A stretch of 64,000 bases of DNA, taken from the NCBI RefSeq assembly GCF_025118155.1, contig NW_026251406.1:69501-133500 (forward strand). Direction: 5' to 3'. The stretch is from Cokeromyces recurvatus (lineage: Eukaryota; Mucoromycota; Mucoromycetes; Mucorales; Mucoraceae). Numbering within the stretch: the first letter of the stretch is position 1; each line of letters opens with the position of its first letter. Positions 20,427-30,464 of this stretch are shown one piece after another. The translations under genes and the position numbers were made by a program. The notes under the pieces were generated by a model. The model worked only from the letters and a program-made list of their open reading frames with translations, searched no databases and was not told the DNA's origin.

Positions 20427-22023
20427 TTATGTTATATATCAACAGTATATAAAACTTATATTTTTAGAGAGCTTAAGACTCGGACATTTTATGTATAGAA
20501 AAGTTTAATAGAAAAAATTTATTAATTATTATTGAACCGGCTTTCAAATTACAGTATACAGCGTGAACAGTTTTGTGAGGCCCTAACGAAACTGCTAATT
20601 ATGAAGAAATTGAGGGTTCAGTACTTCGTCCAGTAACCTTTCGCCTCGATACACTCTTCTATACGACGTGGCATACTTTCAATAACCTTTCGGCATTCTT
20701 CTATAGTGATTACCTTATACCATATATGTACTACCCGTTCATATAGCTCATTCATGCCTTTTGGAGGCGTATCATATTCATTTAGACGAACCTTTAATAA
20801 ACGCCACATGTTTTCGATTGGATTCAAGTCAGGAGACTGTGCAGGCCAATCCATAAGCTGATAATCCTGTCTATTGAGGTATTCTAGGACTACAGTTGAC
20901 GTATGCTTTGAGTCATTATCTTGTTGGAAAATGATTTGGTCACGTCTGAGGTTCAATTGTTCACATGTATGCTGAATAGTATATGACAAATCTTCCTCCA
21001 AAATGCTTTTATAGACATAACGGTCCATTGTTCCTTCGATCTTGCAAATCCAACCTACACCTGCGTAGGTAATGGCACTCCAAAACATTAGACCGCCTCC
21101 ACCATGCTTTCGTGTTTGCTTGACATGCTGCGGCTGAAGCGTCTCACCGTCTCGTATCCATGCCCAAACACGTCCATCAGAATTAAATCTGTTTATTTTT
21201 GTTTCATCAGACCATACTACACGCTTCCAATCGTCTATAGTCCAATTGCGATGTGCAAGACACCATTCAAGTCTCTTTTTTGCATTTGTATCGCTTAGGG
21301 CAGGCTTCTTTTCCTTTTCGAAAGATCCCAAACCAGCTTCTTTTAGGGCTCGACGAATAGTCTCAACACTGACATCAATACTATAATCCATTTTCAGTTG
21401 TTTTTGGACTTGAACCGCATTTTCTAAACGCCCTTTGGTTACTAAATGCACACAATGCCTTTTATCTGCTGCAGACAAGATACTGCGCCTTCCGCCTTTA
21501 TTCTTATCTCTGTTATTGCAATTTTGTTTTCCAATTTTGGATACTGCACCAAGACTAATTCCAACCCTTTTAGCTACTTCTCGGGTGCTGGCCCCAGATT
21601 TCAAGAGAGAAATAACACTATCACGTTGATCCGCAGTAATTCCAGCCATATTCAATAAACGTACCTTTATATGTAAGTTAAAACCTAGTAATATAGAGTA
21701 AAAATGATATAAAATTAAGTCTGAACAAGAAGCTGAACTATGGCTGAGTATAAGCCCGATATGGGGCAATTACCAAGTTGTGGTAACGACTTTTTAATTT
21801 TTTAATACACGGCCACAAAACTGTTCACACGGACATGTTAATTTGAAAGCCAGATTTTAGACTCCGTAGTTATCCAGTTAAAATAATATGATTATATATA
21901 AACTAAGCAGATGTGAAGCTTTCGAATGATATATTATATGTGAATCTACTGTGTTAACTTTGAATGTTAATTTTTGCATATCTGTAAAATTTTGGAAAAC
22001 GTGAACAGTTTTGTGAGTCACTG
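20366..22023 (-). mobile_element. Tc1-like element B, complete copy (nested in A)
   Basis: The element is bounded by CAGTGACTCACAAAACTGTT at 20,366 and its inverted partner ending at 22,023, with TA at 20,364-20,365 and 22,024-22,025. Length 1658 bp. Each end carries a 15-nt motif CACAAAACTGTTCAC twice in inverted orientation: 20,374-20,388 with 20,563-20,577, and 21,814-21,828 with 22,001-22,015. Each end is thus a unit of about 203 bp that could itself fold or be recognised at both borders. The element lies within the last codons of transposase A, in opposite orientation. Confidence 0.95.
20618..21649 (-). CDS. Tc1-like transposase (element B), 343 aa
   Basis: I start at MAGITADQRDSV (21,649), which gives the family length; the frame is open 40 codons upstream. 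The N-terminal paired-type helix-turn-helix is clear (STREVAKRVGISLGAVSKIGK), followed by a basic GRR-type linker (NKGGRRSI). The catalytic motifs are VWSDETKIN, FQQDNDSKHTS and SPDLNPIENMW. It ends KGYWTKY. There is no disabling change. Together with the second, apparently identical copy at the window start this suggests recent movement. Confidence 0.96.
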   Translation of the reverse strand: MAGITADQRDSVISLLKSGASTREVAKRVGISLGAVSKIGKQNCNNRDKNKGGRRSILSAADKRHCVHLVTKGRLENAVQVQKQLKMDYSIDVSVETIRRALKEAGLGSFEKEKKPALSDTNAKKRLEWCLAHRNWTIDDWKRVVWSDETKINRFNSDGRVWAWIRDGETLQPQHVKQTRKHGGGGLMFWSAITYAGVGWICKIEGTMDRYVYKSILEEDLSYTIQHTCEQLNLRRDQIIFQQDNDSKHTSTVVLEYLNRQDYQLMDWPAQSPDLNPIENMWRLLKVRLNEYDTPPKGMNELYERVVHIWYKVITIEECRKVIESMPRRIEECIEAKGYWTKY

Positions 22024-22149
22024 TATTATTAACTTGAGAAAACATTGATACTGCTGTTGATGCCATTTTGATTGGTCTGAGAAACCTGTAAGTATAGCAT
22101 AAAAGTAATACGCGTTTTACTTATGTATTGACGCATTTTTTTCCATTAG

Positions 22150-22768
22150 TACGGAAAGAATACCAATAACTGAATTTACTAGAAAAATCCAAGAAAGAAC
22201 ATTGTGGAACTTACGTTGATTCTGTTTTTCATCCTATCATTGAAGATCCTGATTCAAGAAAGCAATTTTCATGGTACGCTATTACTTAAAAGAATTTGAA
22301 TATACGAAGAACTGACCAATGAATGATATTTACAGGTGTGATATTCAGATAAACAGTTCAACTCAAAGACCAGACTTTGTAGGAAGAATATTGAACAATG
22401 TTGTTTGGAATGGCCCTGTTACCGTGGGTGAAGTAAAGGGAGAAGATACAAAAGACGATATATACGCGACTCTTTTGGACTTAATTAGAATTGGTCGATT
22501 TTCTAAACAATCCATTGACAACAATTTCTATGAAGGATTGATTGGTGTTCATACTGTTGGTAAGTTGTTGCTAAAGCTGGTTTTTGGACTTCTAATTAAA
22601 CTTGCTTTTGTAGGTTTGACAGTGACAGTCTATTATACCTGTTTGCTTGATTCTGGACTTTATGTAATGATTGAAATTTGCACCATAAGTATGCCTAGAG
22701 ACACTACTCAACTCAGAGCATATGTTGCCGCTTGTGAAGATCTTTTATCTGTTCACCATTTACAGTAG
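22150..22768 (+). pseudogene. PD-(D/E)XK-like protein of a Mucoromycota repeat-associated family
   Basis: Three exons fit: 22,150-22,273, 22,336-22,559 and 22,614-22,768, with GT-AG introns; an earlier exon ending at about 22,086 is possible. The frame in the first exon must shift once, near TLWN to YVDSVFHPIIEDPDSRKQF. The middle exon reads STQRPDFVGRI and then VGEVKGEDTKDD. RPD..(about 17)..E-V-K is the motif pair of PD-(D/E)XK nuclease folds. It ends ACEDLLSVHHLQ. From memory, similar proteins with SVFHPIIEDPD and E-V-K are common, unnamed proteins of Mucorales. Nuclease activity is only an inference. Confidence 0.55.
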
Positions 22769-22977
22769 GTGGAAAAATGGTCCGGATATTTTGACAAAAA
22801 TGACAAAAACACTTATAATTAAAGAACAAATAAAGCAAATAACACAGAACAAAATGTATTTAAAAGAGAAAATTGTCTAGTTTTATTGAAATAAATTTTA
22901 AGAATTATGATTGGTTGAAAAATATTTAAGCCGGAAGGTTAAAATAGTAATGTATATGCGAACCACATTTCGGGGTA

Positions 22978-24751
22978 TAGGGTGTTTCGAAATTATTCAC
23001 GCACTCTTTGAAAAAAATTTCAAGCAGTTGAAAAAATAAAAATCAAGCACTAACTAAAAAAAATTCACGCATTGACTAAAAAAAATTCGAGCATTAGCTA
23101 AAAAAAAATTCAAGCACTAAATTCAAGCACTAAATGATTAAAAATCAAGTACATTAAGCTTTATTAAATGGGCTTTCTGTTTAAGCAATCATCAAACTTC
23201 CCTACTGAATATCTACAAAAGCCTTGCAAGTCACTGGTGAGCACATTATTGCAAGCTTCCCTAATTTTGGAAGATAATGTCTCCTCCTTTAAAAGTGCTT
23301 CTCTCTTTACTTTACTTTTGCATACTGACCAAAATTGCTCAATGAGATTAAGTTCAGGCGAGTAAGGTGGAAGGTAAACACATCCATAGCCATGAGACTC
23401 AATATACTTTCTGATATCGACGTGGTTGTGAATGGGACAGTTATCCTTTATCAAATAATGGCCTCTGAACTCTTCGTATTGATTCATTATTTGTATAGTC
23501 TCTGCTACAAAGTTGAAATAGTGTCCAGTTACCGTCCCACCTTTCCCCTTCTCTTTTTCCTTTTTTTTTATAGCTCCACCTGGCCCTTTTCTCTTCTTTG
23601 AATTCGAGGCAGCAACGACTTTAGGGACCTTCAATTGGATGTTAATTACACCCAAGGGCGATATTGCTCCTATGATAGTATGAGATGCTGCCTTGGTTTT
23701 TGGGATTTCCACTATTGGAGTCTCTCCCACAGGTGCCCATGCCATACTGCGCTTCATGTTTATGTTGAAGCCCGATTCGTCGATGAAGACACAATTGATC
23801 ATGTAATCTATATCAGTTTTTAGAAGCTCAGTAACCCATTGAAACCTAGCCTCTATCTTTGCATCAGCGTTGCGCTCTGCAGGTCGGAAAAGAGCTCTCT
23901 TCACTGACAAACCACCGTGAGTGGTGACATATTTATAAAGGGAAGATCTCGATATGTTCAAGTCGGTAAACTGACTAGTAAGTCCCTCCATCATCTCATC
24001 TAGAACAATACCTGACTTTTGGTCAATAAGATTTATGAGATATTCCTTTTGTTCTGAGTTTATTGTCAAAGGTCTTCCAACGGGTCTTCCACTACCTGGC
24101 TTTCTCAAGTATAGGTCTTCTCCACTCTCTATACTTTTTTGTCCTTTCGTATACCATGTTTGAGCAGTACCTGGGGGTATGTTTAACTCTCTGGCAGCTC
24201 CACGAATCGACATAGTCTTCTCAAATACAAGAAAATAAAACTTCTCCACATCTTCTTTCTTATGTTTTCGGTATGTTCTCTCCGTCTTCTTCTCAGGCTT
24301 CGCTCCCAATTCGGAACTTGTCTCTTCGCCTTTGTTCGCTTTTTTTGTTTTTTCGGGCGGTTTGAGATCCAAGTAAGAAGTGAAAGTGGTTATTGAGGTC
24401 AAGGGGTACTCCTCATTGTCAACCTCCATCTGGTATTCGATAACTTCGTCGCCATTTTCATCGGTTAACTTCCCATTACCATCGTCAAAATAAATTGTGG
24501 CCATCAAATCTGATAATAACTAAGAATTCGTAAGAAAAAAATGAAGTAAACGTAATAACGTTGTGCACGATTTTTTAATCATTTAGTGCTTTGAATTTTT
24601 TTTTAGCTAATGCTCGAATTTTTTTTTAGTCAATGCGTGAAATTTTTTTTAGTTAGTGCTTGAAATTTCTTTTGGTTAGTGCTTGATTTTTATTTTTTCA
24701 ACTGCTTGAAATTTTTTTCAAAGAGTGCGTGAATAATTTCGAAACACCCTG
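22978..24751 (-). mobile_element. DDE transposon D with about 190-bp repeat-filled inverted ends
   Basis: The outer ends are (C/T)AGGGTGTTTCGAAATTATT at 22,978 and the inverted partner ending at 24,751, flanked by TA (22,976-22,977 and 24,752-24,753). The inverted similarity continues for about 190 bp to both sides of the ORF. Inside each end a unit of about 22 bp, AAGCACTAACTAAAAAAAAT and variants, is repeated 4-6 times; the left end has one unit fewer. Length 1774 bp, one ORF. The layout fits a Tc1/IS630/pogo-type element, but with unusually long repeat-bearing ends. Confidence 0.9.
23164..24507 (-). CDS. DDE transposase of element D, 447 aa
   Basis: The N-terminus (about 80 aa) is acidic then basic. 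A helix-turn-helix follows at about residues 90-130 (FEKTMSIRGAARELNIPPGT), a basic RPVGRPL linker, and a second helical region. The DDE core has CVFIDESGFNINMKR (first Asp), YLIKDNCPIHN (second Asp) and PPYSPELNLIEQFW (Glu), as in the Pfam DDE_3 group. A long Lys-rich insert (SNSKKRKGPGGAIKKKEKEK) lies between the first two. It ends NRKPI. It is intact. A sister copy with stops is at 18,351-18,990. The start could be either of the two adjacent Met codons. Confidence 0.93.
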   Translation of the reverse strand: MMATIYFDDGNGKLTDENGDEVIEYQMEVDNEEYPLTSITTFTSYLDLKPPEKTKKANKGEETSSELGAKPEKKTERTYRKHKKEDVEKFYFLVFEKTMSIRGAARELNIPPGTAQTWYTKGQKSIESGEDLYLRKPGSGRPVGRPLTINSEQKEYLINLIDQKSGIVLDEMMEGLTSQFTDLNISRSSLYKYVTTHGGLSVKRALFRPAERNADAKIEARFQWVTELLKTDIDYMINCVFIDESGFNINMKRSMAWAPVGETPIVEIPKTKAASHTIIGAISPLGVINIQLKVPKVVAASNSKKRKGPGGAIKKKEKEKGKGGTVTGHYFNFVAETIQIMNQYEEFRGHYLIKDNCPIHNHVDIRKYIESHGYGCVYLPPYSPELNLIEQFWSVCKSKVKREALLKEETLSSKIREACNNVLTSDLQGFCRYSVGKFDDCLNRKPI

Positions 24752-24819
24752 TACATCAAAATTTTTCAGTACTATGTATAACCGCTCTTAGCATCACTTA
24801 CTACTGTTTTGAGTACAAA

Positions 24820-25010
24820 GATAAGGAAAGAGAAAAAAGAAAAGACAAGTCTGTGAAAACTTTGTATAGTTTATTAAAGAAAAATAATACAAAAATTGTA
24901 CAAGAAGAAAATAATATGGAAAAATGACGAGGGCTATTTATATGTTTTTTGCAAGGTAAGTGATATTAATAGAAGTGTGATTTAGATAAGTAAATACTGC
25001 TATTATAAAG
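24820..25010 (-). repeat. LTR-like module X, copy 2
   Basis: Partner of 6543-6740. The minus strand has CATATAAATAGCCCTCG (TATA) and TTAATAAACTATACAAAG (poly-A-type), then TTTTCACAGACTTGTCTTTTC. It lies beside element D, 70 bp from its end. Confidence 0.5.
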
Positions 25011-25279
25011 CCTTTATGCACAAATATTGTCTCCGAATAATTCTACTTGTAATAAGATTTATTTTTATCTTTATTTTCCCTGAGCTGTCGCTGTTACTAA
25101 AAATAGAAAATAGAATATAAGATATAATATATCATTATTTCCAGGGTCTGGGGTCTAGAGTCTAGGGTAAGCAACGCGTTAATATTAATTCACAATGAAT
25201 ATTCCAGCTATAACAATTCTAATTGTTGTGGTTTAGGTGAATTAAATAATTAAAATAAAAGAAATAACCAATAAGACAG

Positions 25280-25450
25280 ACAGAAGGAGTACGTTGAGAC
25301 TTATCAATAAGTTTTATTAAGAAATGAATTAAATCAATTATAATTCAAGTATACAAAATAAGAGTTAATAATGTAAGAGTATTTATATATTTTGTGGATA
25401 AGAATGATGAGTAATAAAAAGATAAAAACATAACAAATTGTAGGTGATGA
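25280..25450 (-). repeat. LTR-like module Y, copy 2
   Basis: Partner of 2860-3060, with the TATA-like ATATAAATACTCTTAC and TTAATAAAACTTATTG on the minus strand. The outer ends are not defined. Confidence 0.42.
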
Positions 25451-25804
25451 TATAATTATAGAATGATTACTAAGAGTTATTATAGATCTATATCCATGCC
25501 TTTTGTATATAACTAATATGTGTATTCTGAGTGGAATCAATTATTACGCGTATTTGTATTATTCTTAGTTTACCCCAGTTTAACTTGTATAAAGTTATTT
25601 TTATAAATTTATATTCAGCAGAACAATAATAGAAGAAAGTATATTTTTAGATGTAGGACTTATTAATTATTTTTTTAAACAAGGGTAAATAAATTCTTAA
25701 TATGTCTATAGACAGAATTATCATACAAGTGCACTATATATATTCTATTATGACTATTTATCTTATTGAATTAAGTTATAAATCTTACAACCATGACAGT
25801 TTTA

Positions 25805-26110
25805 GTTACTATTTGTAAATCAGTACTTGAATCAGATATATAGCTTTTGAAACACATTTGACAACTGGAATTAATTTAGTAATCTGATTCTTCATTATCA
25901 AGGTCAAACGATATCTACCACTATCTATCATGTATGTCTATGGTTCTATAATAATATTGATCTAAGAAGTTTTACTTGTTTCCAGAAGATATGAATAAGG
26001 ACCCATTTTGTATATTTTTTGGAATAACTGAATTTTTGAATAAAAAATTAGACGAAGTTTTCACAGACTCTTTTGCTTTTTATTTTCTATCTTTATTTTC
26101 TGTTTTTTTT
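25805..26110 (+). repeat. LTR-like module Z, copy 2
   Basis: Partner of 17,945-18,245. Substitutions and small indels separate the two, so they are old insertions. The promoter-like CCAGAAGATATGAATAAGGA, TTTGTATATTTT and the TTGAATAAAAAATTAGAC signal keep the same spacing. Confidence 0.55.
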
Positions 26111-26714
26111 TCCTCTTTTAAACAACAATATGAACTAAAGTACAGTATAAAGGGTAATAACATAATACAAATCTTACAGATACAATATTAATATAACAAT
26201 CTTATAGAAAAGTATAAATAGCAGACATTTTATATAGATATTTTTTCTCAGTTAACTTTAATTGATATGATAATTTTTTGTATTAACAAAAATGTTGGCA
26301 AATCTTACACATTTTACCTCTGTTTATCTTAAATTTTTTATTTCAACGTAAATATCACGTCCTATGCTCATAGTTAATAGGAAACACTAATTTTATAATA
26401 ATCAAATGACTAGACACATTTCTGGATTATAGTTTTTTTCCTGTTGTTGCGTATCATAAGGATTTAGATAGTCTTCTTCTCGATGTGCCCTTTGGACTTT
26501 TTTTTTGAACCTAAAAGTCGAGCTGATGATATTTACCAGTCATCCAAATATTAATTTTTATTTCGTATGAAAAAAAAACGTCCTGCTATTTTGAAATCTG
26601 TTAATAAAAGAAAAAAAAAAGTTGTAGCAAATTGAATTTACATCAAATTACACTTATATCCATTGTCTATAATCAGACTGTATCATAAAACTATTATATT
26701 ATTGTAGAATTATT

Positions 26715-26774
<60 letters not shown>

Positions 26775-27475
26775 AAATACTTATAACGCTAACACTAAAT
26801 TCTTTATATCTTTTTATTTCTTTCTCGGTCTATAGTCTTACTCTTACCTGTAAGTCACAATATACGACTCTTACATTAATACAAATTAAGTAATATAAAG
26901 TAATTATAGCTAAGGCTAGTACCTACTCTATATTCTATAATACAACTGTCAGACTTCAAATACAAGTGATTGTCAACACGTGCTGTCAATAAAAAATCAA
27001 GAAGACAAGTAATATTGGAAGAAACATATTTGTATCCATAGTTACAAATTAATTTACTATCCACGACTAGTTAGATTACACACTGATAGAAATAGTTTGA
27101 TGAATAAGCCATTTGGAGGGTAATCATAAAAAAAATGTTAATAACAAACATATTCATGAAAAAAACTTAGTTTTATTATTTTTTAACAATGCATCTTTTT
27201 CTTTGTTTTTCTTATTTAAAGGTTTTCATTGAACTATAGTGTATGATAGGAAAACACTCTTTTTGTCATTTCAGGTAGTATAATAAGAATAATAGTAATT
27301 CTTCTTCGTGGCTATCTATTAAAGCCATATTAGCACTAGTTGTATTTTTTTTTTTTAAAAAATCGGAACAGAGTTGGCTAAGCCGCAATTATAACTCAAA
27401 TCTCAATGTTAGGAGTTATATTCGATTGTTTCTTCTCCCCCTTTTTTTTAACCTGAATTTTGTACCTATAAAAAA
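26111..27475. other. spacer between repeat-rich and gene-dense parts, with poly-T tract
   Basis: No supported gene. It contains an uninterrupted run of about 48 T at 26,720-26,767 followed by A9. Candidate ORFs here are short and low-complexity. Confidence 0.6.
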
Positions 27476-28389
27476 ATGGCAACTCGCATTACTCATTGCA
27501 TTTTTGACATGGTATATTTTTTTTCTTCTTCTTTCTATTTAATTTTCTTTAGTTATTTATACTGTTACTATATTAGGATGGTCTTTTATTAGACACAGAA
27601 CGTGTTTATACAGAAGTTACTCAACAAATCTTGGACAAATACACTAATGGACTTAAATTCACTTGGGATGTTAAAAGTCAATTAATGGGAAGATCAGGCG
27701 ATGAAGTACGTAAAAAAAAAAAAAAAAGATTGTAAGCTCTCTTTTTTCCTCCTTCCCTTATAACTAACAAATATAAACTTGCAGTCAGCAGCCATAGTTG
27801 TTGAAACTTACAAATTACCTATGACTCCTACTAAATACTTGGAAGAAACTGCCCTCATCCAACAAGACCTTTTCCCTCATGCTAAACTTCTTCCCGGAGT
27901 AGAAAGATTGATTCGCCATTTACATGCTCACAAAATTCCCATCGCTGTTGCCACTTCTTCAACACGGGCAAAATTTGATCTTAAAACATCACTTAATAAG
28001 GAAATTTTTGATTTGTTCGACGTTGTTATTTGTGGCGATGACCCAGAAATTAAGAATGCTAAACCTTCACCTGATTTGTTCTTGGCCGCTCAAAAAAGAT
28101 TAGGTAATCCTCCTGCAGAGAATTGTTTAGTGTTTGAAGATGCTGTAAATGGTGTCTGTGCTGCTCTGAATGCAAAGATGAATGTAAATGTTAATCGAAT
28201 TTTTTTTTACACGTAAACTTGTTAACCTTGTGGGGGGTTTTTTTTTGTTTCTCTTTTATGTAGGTTATTTGGATTCCAGATGAGAACATTAAGGCTTTGA
28301 CTGGTGATCATGATCATGGTGCAACTTTAGTGTTGGGAAGTATGACTGATTTTATACCTGAGGCTTTTTTGCTTCCTGCCTTTAAATAA
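27476..28389 (+). CDS. HAD-family phosphatase, pseudouridine-5'-phosphatase-like, 229 aa
   Basis: Exons 27,476-27,511, 27,577-27,705, 27,785-28,183 and 28,264-28,389; all junctions are GT-AG and the frame closes. HAD motif I FDMDGLLLDTE spans the first intron (DM|DGLL) and supplies the two catalytic Asp. Motif II is VATSS. Motif III is the Lys of NAKPSPDLF. Motif IV is VFEDAVNG. The helical cap after motif I fits the HDHD1 (pseudouridine-5'-phosphatase) and glycerol-phosphatase group, which dephosphorylate small sugar phosphates in the cytosol. The exact substrate cannot be read from the sequence. ATG is in good context, AAAATGGC. Confidence 0.88.
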
Positions 28390-28772
28390 ATATACGTATT
28401 AAAGTTTTGAGAACTTGTGTATGTATTGGATTAGCAAGAGATATTTGAAAGCAGAGTATGAGTAGCTTATTCTTTTATTCTTAAAAGTGAAAAAAAAAGG
28501 AAATAATTAGAATAGACGAAAATTCTTAAAGCTTGATTGAAAAAAAAAAAAAAAAGAAACTGATAAAGTGAAACAGGTGGTGAAAAAAAGAAAATATCGA
28601 TTTACTATTCCAACAAGTAAATGACGTTACACTTTATACTATACATGCAATTTTATTTAAAATTCTTCTTTCAATATAATACTCTTTCAATAATTTTATA
28701 TGCATTCACTTATTATTTAAAAGCTAGCTTTTGCAAACATAATTTATTACAAGCTCATGATCAATTTTTGAT
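28390..28772. other. convergent intergenic region
   Basis: Shared 3' flank of the HAD gene and COQ7, with A-rich runs and AATAAA-type sequences on both strands. Nothing else is seen. Confidence 0.5.
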
Positions 28773-29517
28773 TTAGACACGTTCAGCAACCCAAATAGCC
28801 GTCTTACATCCCTGTTTAATAACAGCACTCAAAAGACTATGTAAAGGGGCTTGTCGAGCGTCATGCTCCACTGCAATATCATGATGTTCTAATTCATCAT
28901 CCCTACATTTTGCAATTGTCTATTTTTTTTTTTTTGTTTTTTACATATGCATATATATATAGAATTAGTCGCTCAACTGACTCTTTTCATATTTCAATAC
29001 CTACTTTGGATAAATAATTTAATTGATCATTAGGGTTCTGGAGTTCATGAAGCTTTCGCAGTTGGTCGTTATAATGGTCACCAATAACTGTCTCAACCGC
29101 TTCTGTGCATGCCATAGCTGCTTCTTTACCCATCAGGGCGGTTCCCGCCCCTACAACAAATCCTGCTATTTCCCAAACAGGCCTCAAAAGACTGGGTCGT
29201 ACTCTGTGTTGACCTACAAGATCACTAAAAAGCTCCAAGTGAACACGTTCTTGGTCCCACATCATTTCCAATAAAGGGCGAAGTTTAGGATTCTGTCCTA
29301 ATACAGCAATTTGACCCTTGTAAATGTAATAGGCACCTACTTCGCCGGACTGGTCAACACGAATCATGGGATGAATAATGTCTTTTTCTTCTTGAGTTAA
29401 TTCACGTTTATTAGTAGGTGTTACTGGTGTTAAAGAAGTAGGTGATGACATAAAATATCGTGCAGTAAATGTGCGACTAACAACTGAAGGAGTAAAAGAC
29501 CTTTTAATAGCAAACAT
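28773..29517 (-). CDS. COQ7: 5-demethoxyubiquinone hydroxylase, 219 aa
   Basis: Exons 29,517-29,005 and 28,919-28,773. The protein hydroxylates demethoxyubiquinone in coenzyme Q synthesis at the mitochondrial inner membrane. The N-terminus (MFAIKRSFTPSVVSRTFTAR) has the basic, hydroxylated look of a mitochondrial presequence. The ferritin-like di-iron ligands are visible: Glu of QSGEVGAYYIYKG, the ExxH of QERVHLELF, the Glu of CTEAVETVIGDHY, and the ExxH of DDELEHHD in exon 2. It ends KTAIWVAERV, as in other COQ7 proteins. The reading is continuous only with the donor GTAGGTATTG. It faces CFAP20 across 129 bp. Confidence 0.95.
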
Positions 29518-29646
29518 AATATGTACTGAATTGCAAAAAAAAAAGGGAAAATAATGATAAATAAATCTGTATTTGACCCCGCTTAATCATTTTGACTATT
29601 GTTTTATCTGATTAAAAAAAAAAATATTTTATGCTTTTATTTCAAA

Positions 29647-30382
29647 ATGTTCAGAAATACATTTCAAGTAAGTTTCATTATGTAATTCTATGTTTTCTAT
29701 AATGCTAATGCTATTCCTAAATAAAGTCTGGCTTTCTTTCCATTTTATATAGTTTAGGGTAAAAAGAAAAAAATGATAATATCAAAATTGTTTTATTAAT
29801 GACATTATATATGTATATATGTATAAAAATAGCAATGAACCTTTACAGCTTTGGTCTTGTCATTTACCTACAGAAGACTCATCTAACAACGAATCAGCCC
29901 ATATTGAACGAGTAGCTGACGATCTCATCAGTTCCACCGTCATTGAACTTACCTCATCAAACCTTTCCAACACCTTCATTAGCTGTCCACGCAACCCTAC
30001 CCTCACATTAGGCATCAAACTTCCTTATCTTATTTTTATCATTAAAAATCTCGACAAATACTTTTCATTTGAGGTTGAAGTACTTGACGATAAAAATGAA
30101 ACACGACGATTTCGCGCCTCTAACTATCAAATGACTACACGAGTGAAGCCTTACATCACAACAATGCCTATGCGTCTTGATCCAGGTTGGAATCAAATCA
30201 TCTTTAACATGTCAGATTATGTCAAAAAGGGTTATGGCACAAATTATAGTGAAACGAGTCGTGTTACAGTTCATGCTAATTGCAGAATACGACGTATTTA
30301 TTTTACAGATAGAGTCTATAGTGAAGACGAATTACCAGCAGAATTTAAATTGTTTTTGCCCGTAAATACGTATTATATTTAA
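29647..30382 (+). CDS. CFAP20: CFAP20/BUG22 family protein, 200 aa
   Basis: Exons 29,647-29,667 (MFRNTFQ), 29,727-29,758 ([11 protein letters not shown]) and 29,833-30,382. The N-terminus is nearly that of animal CFAP20, and the rest keeps the family hallmarks [61 protein letters not shown] and [17 protein letters not shown]20 stabilises ciliary doublet microtubules in flagellates, and a nuclear role has been reported in animals. Zygosporic fungi lack flagella, so here it presumably does something else. The length matches the family (about 193). The exon junctions explain the short first two exons. Confidence 0.95.
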
Positions 30383-30464
30383 ATATACGAAAAGAATTAA
30401 ATCATTAACTCTCCCCTTTCTCTCTCTCTCTCTTTTTTTATATATGTATATAGATTGATAAAAA

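Noticed and set aside
21104..21658. Several plus-strand ORFs of 64-70 aa
   Set aside because: Shadows of the element B transposase on the minus strand.
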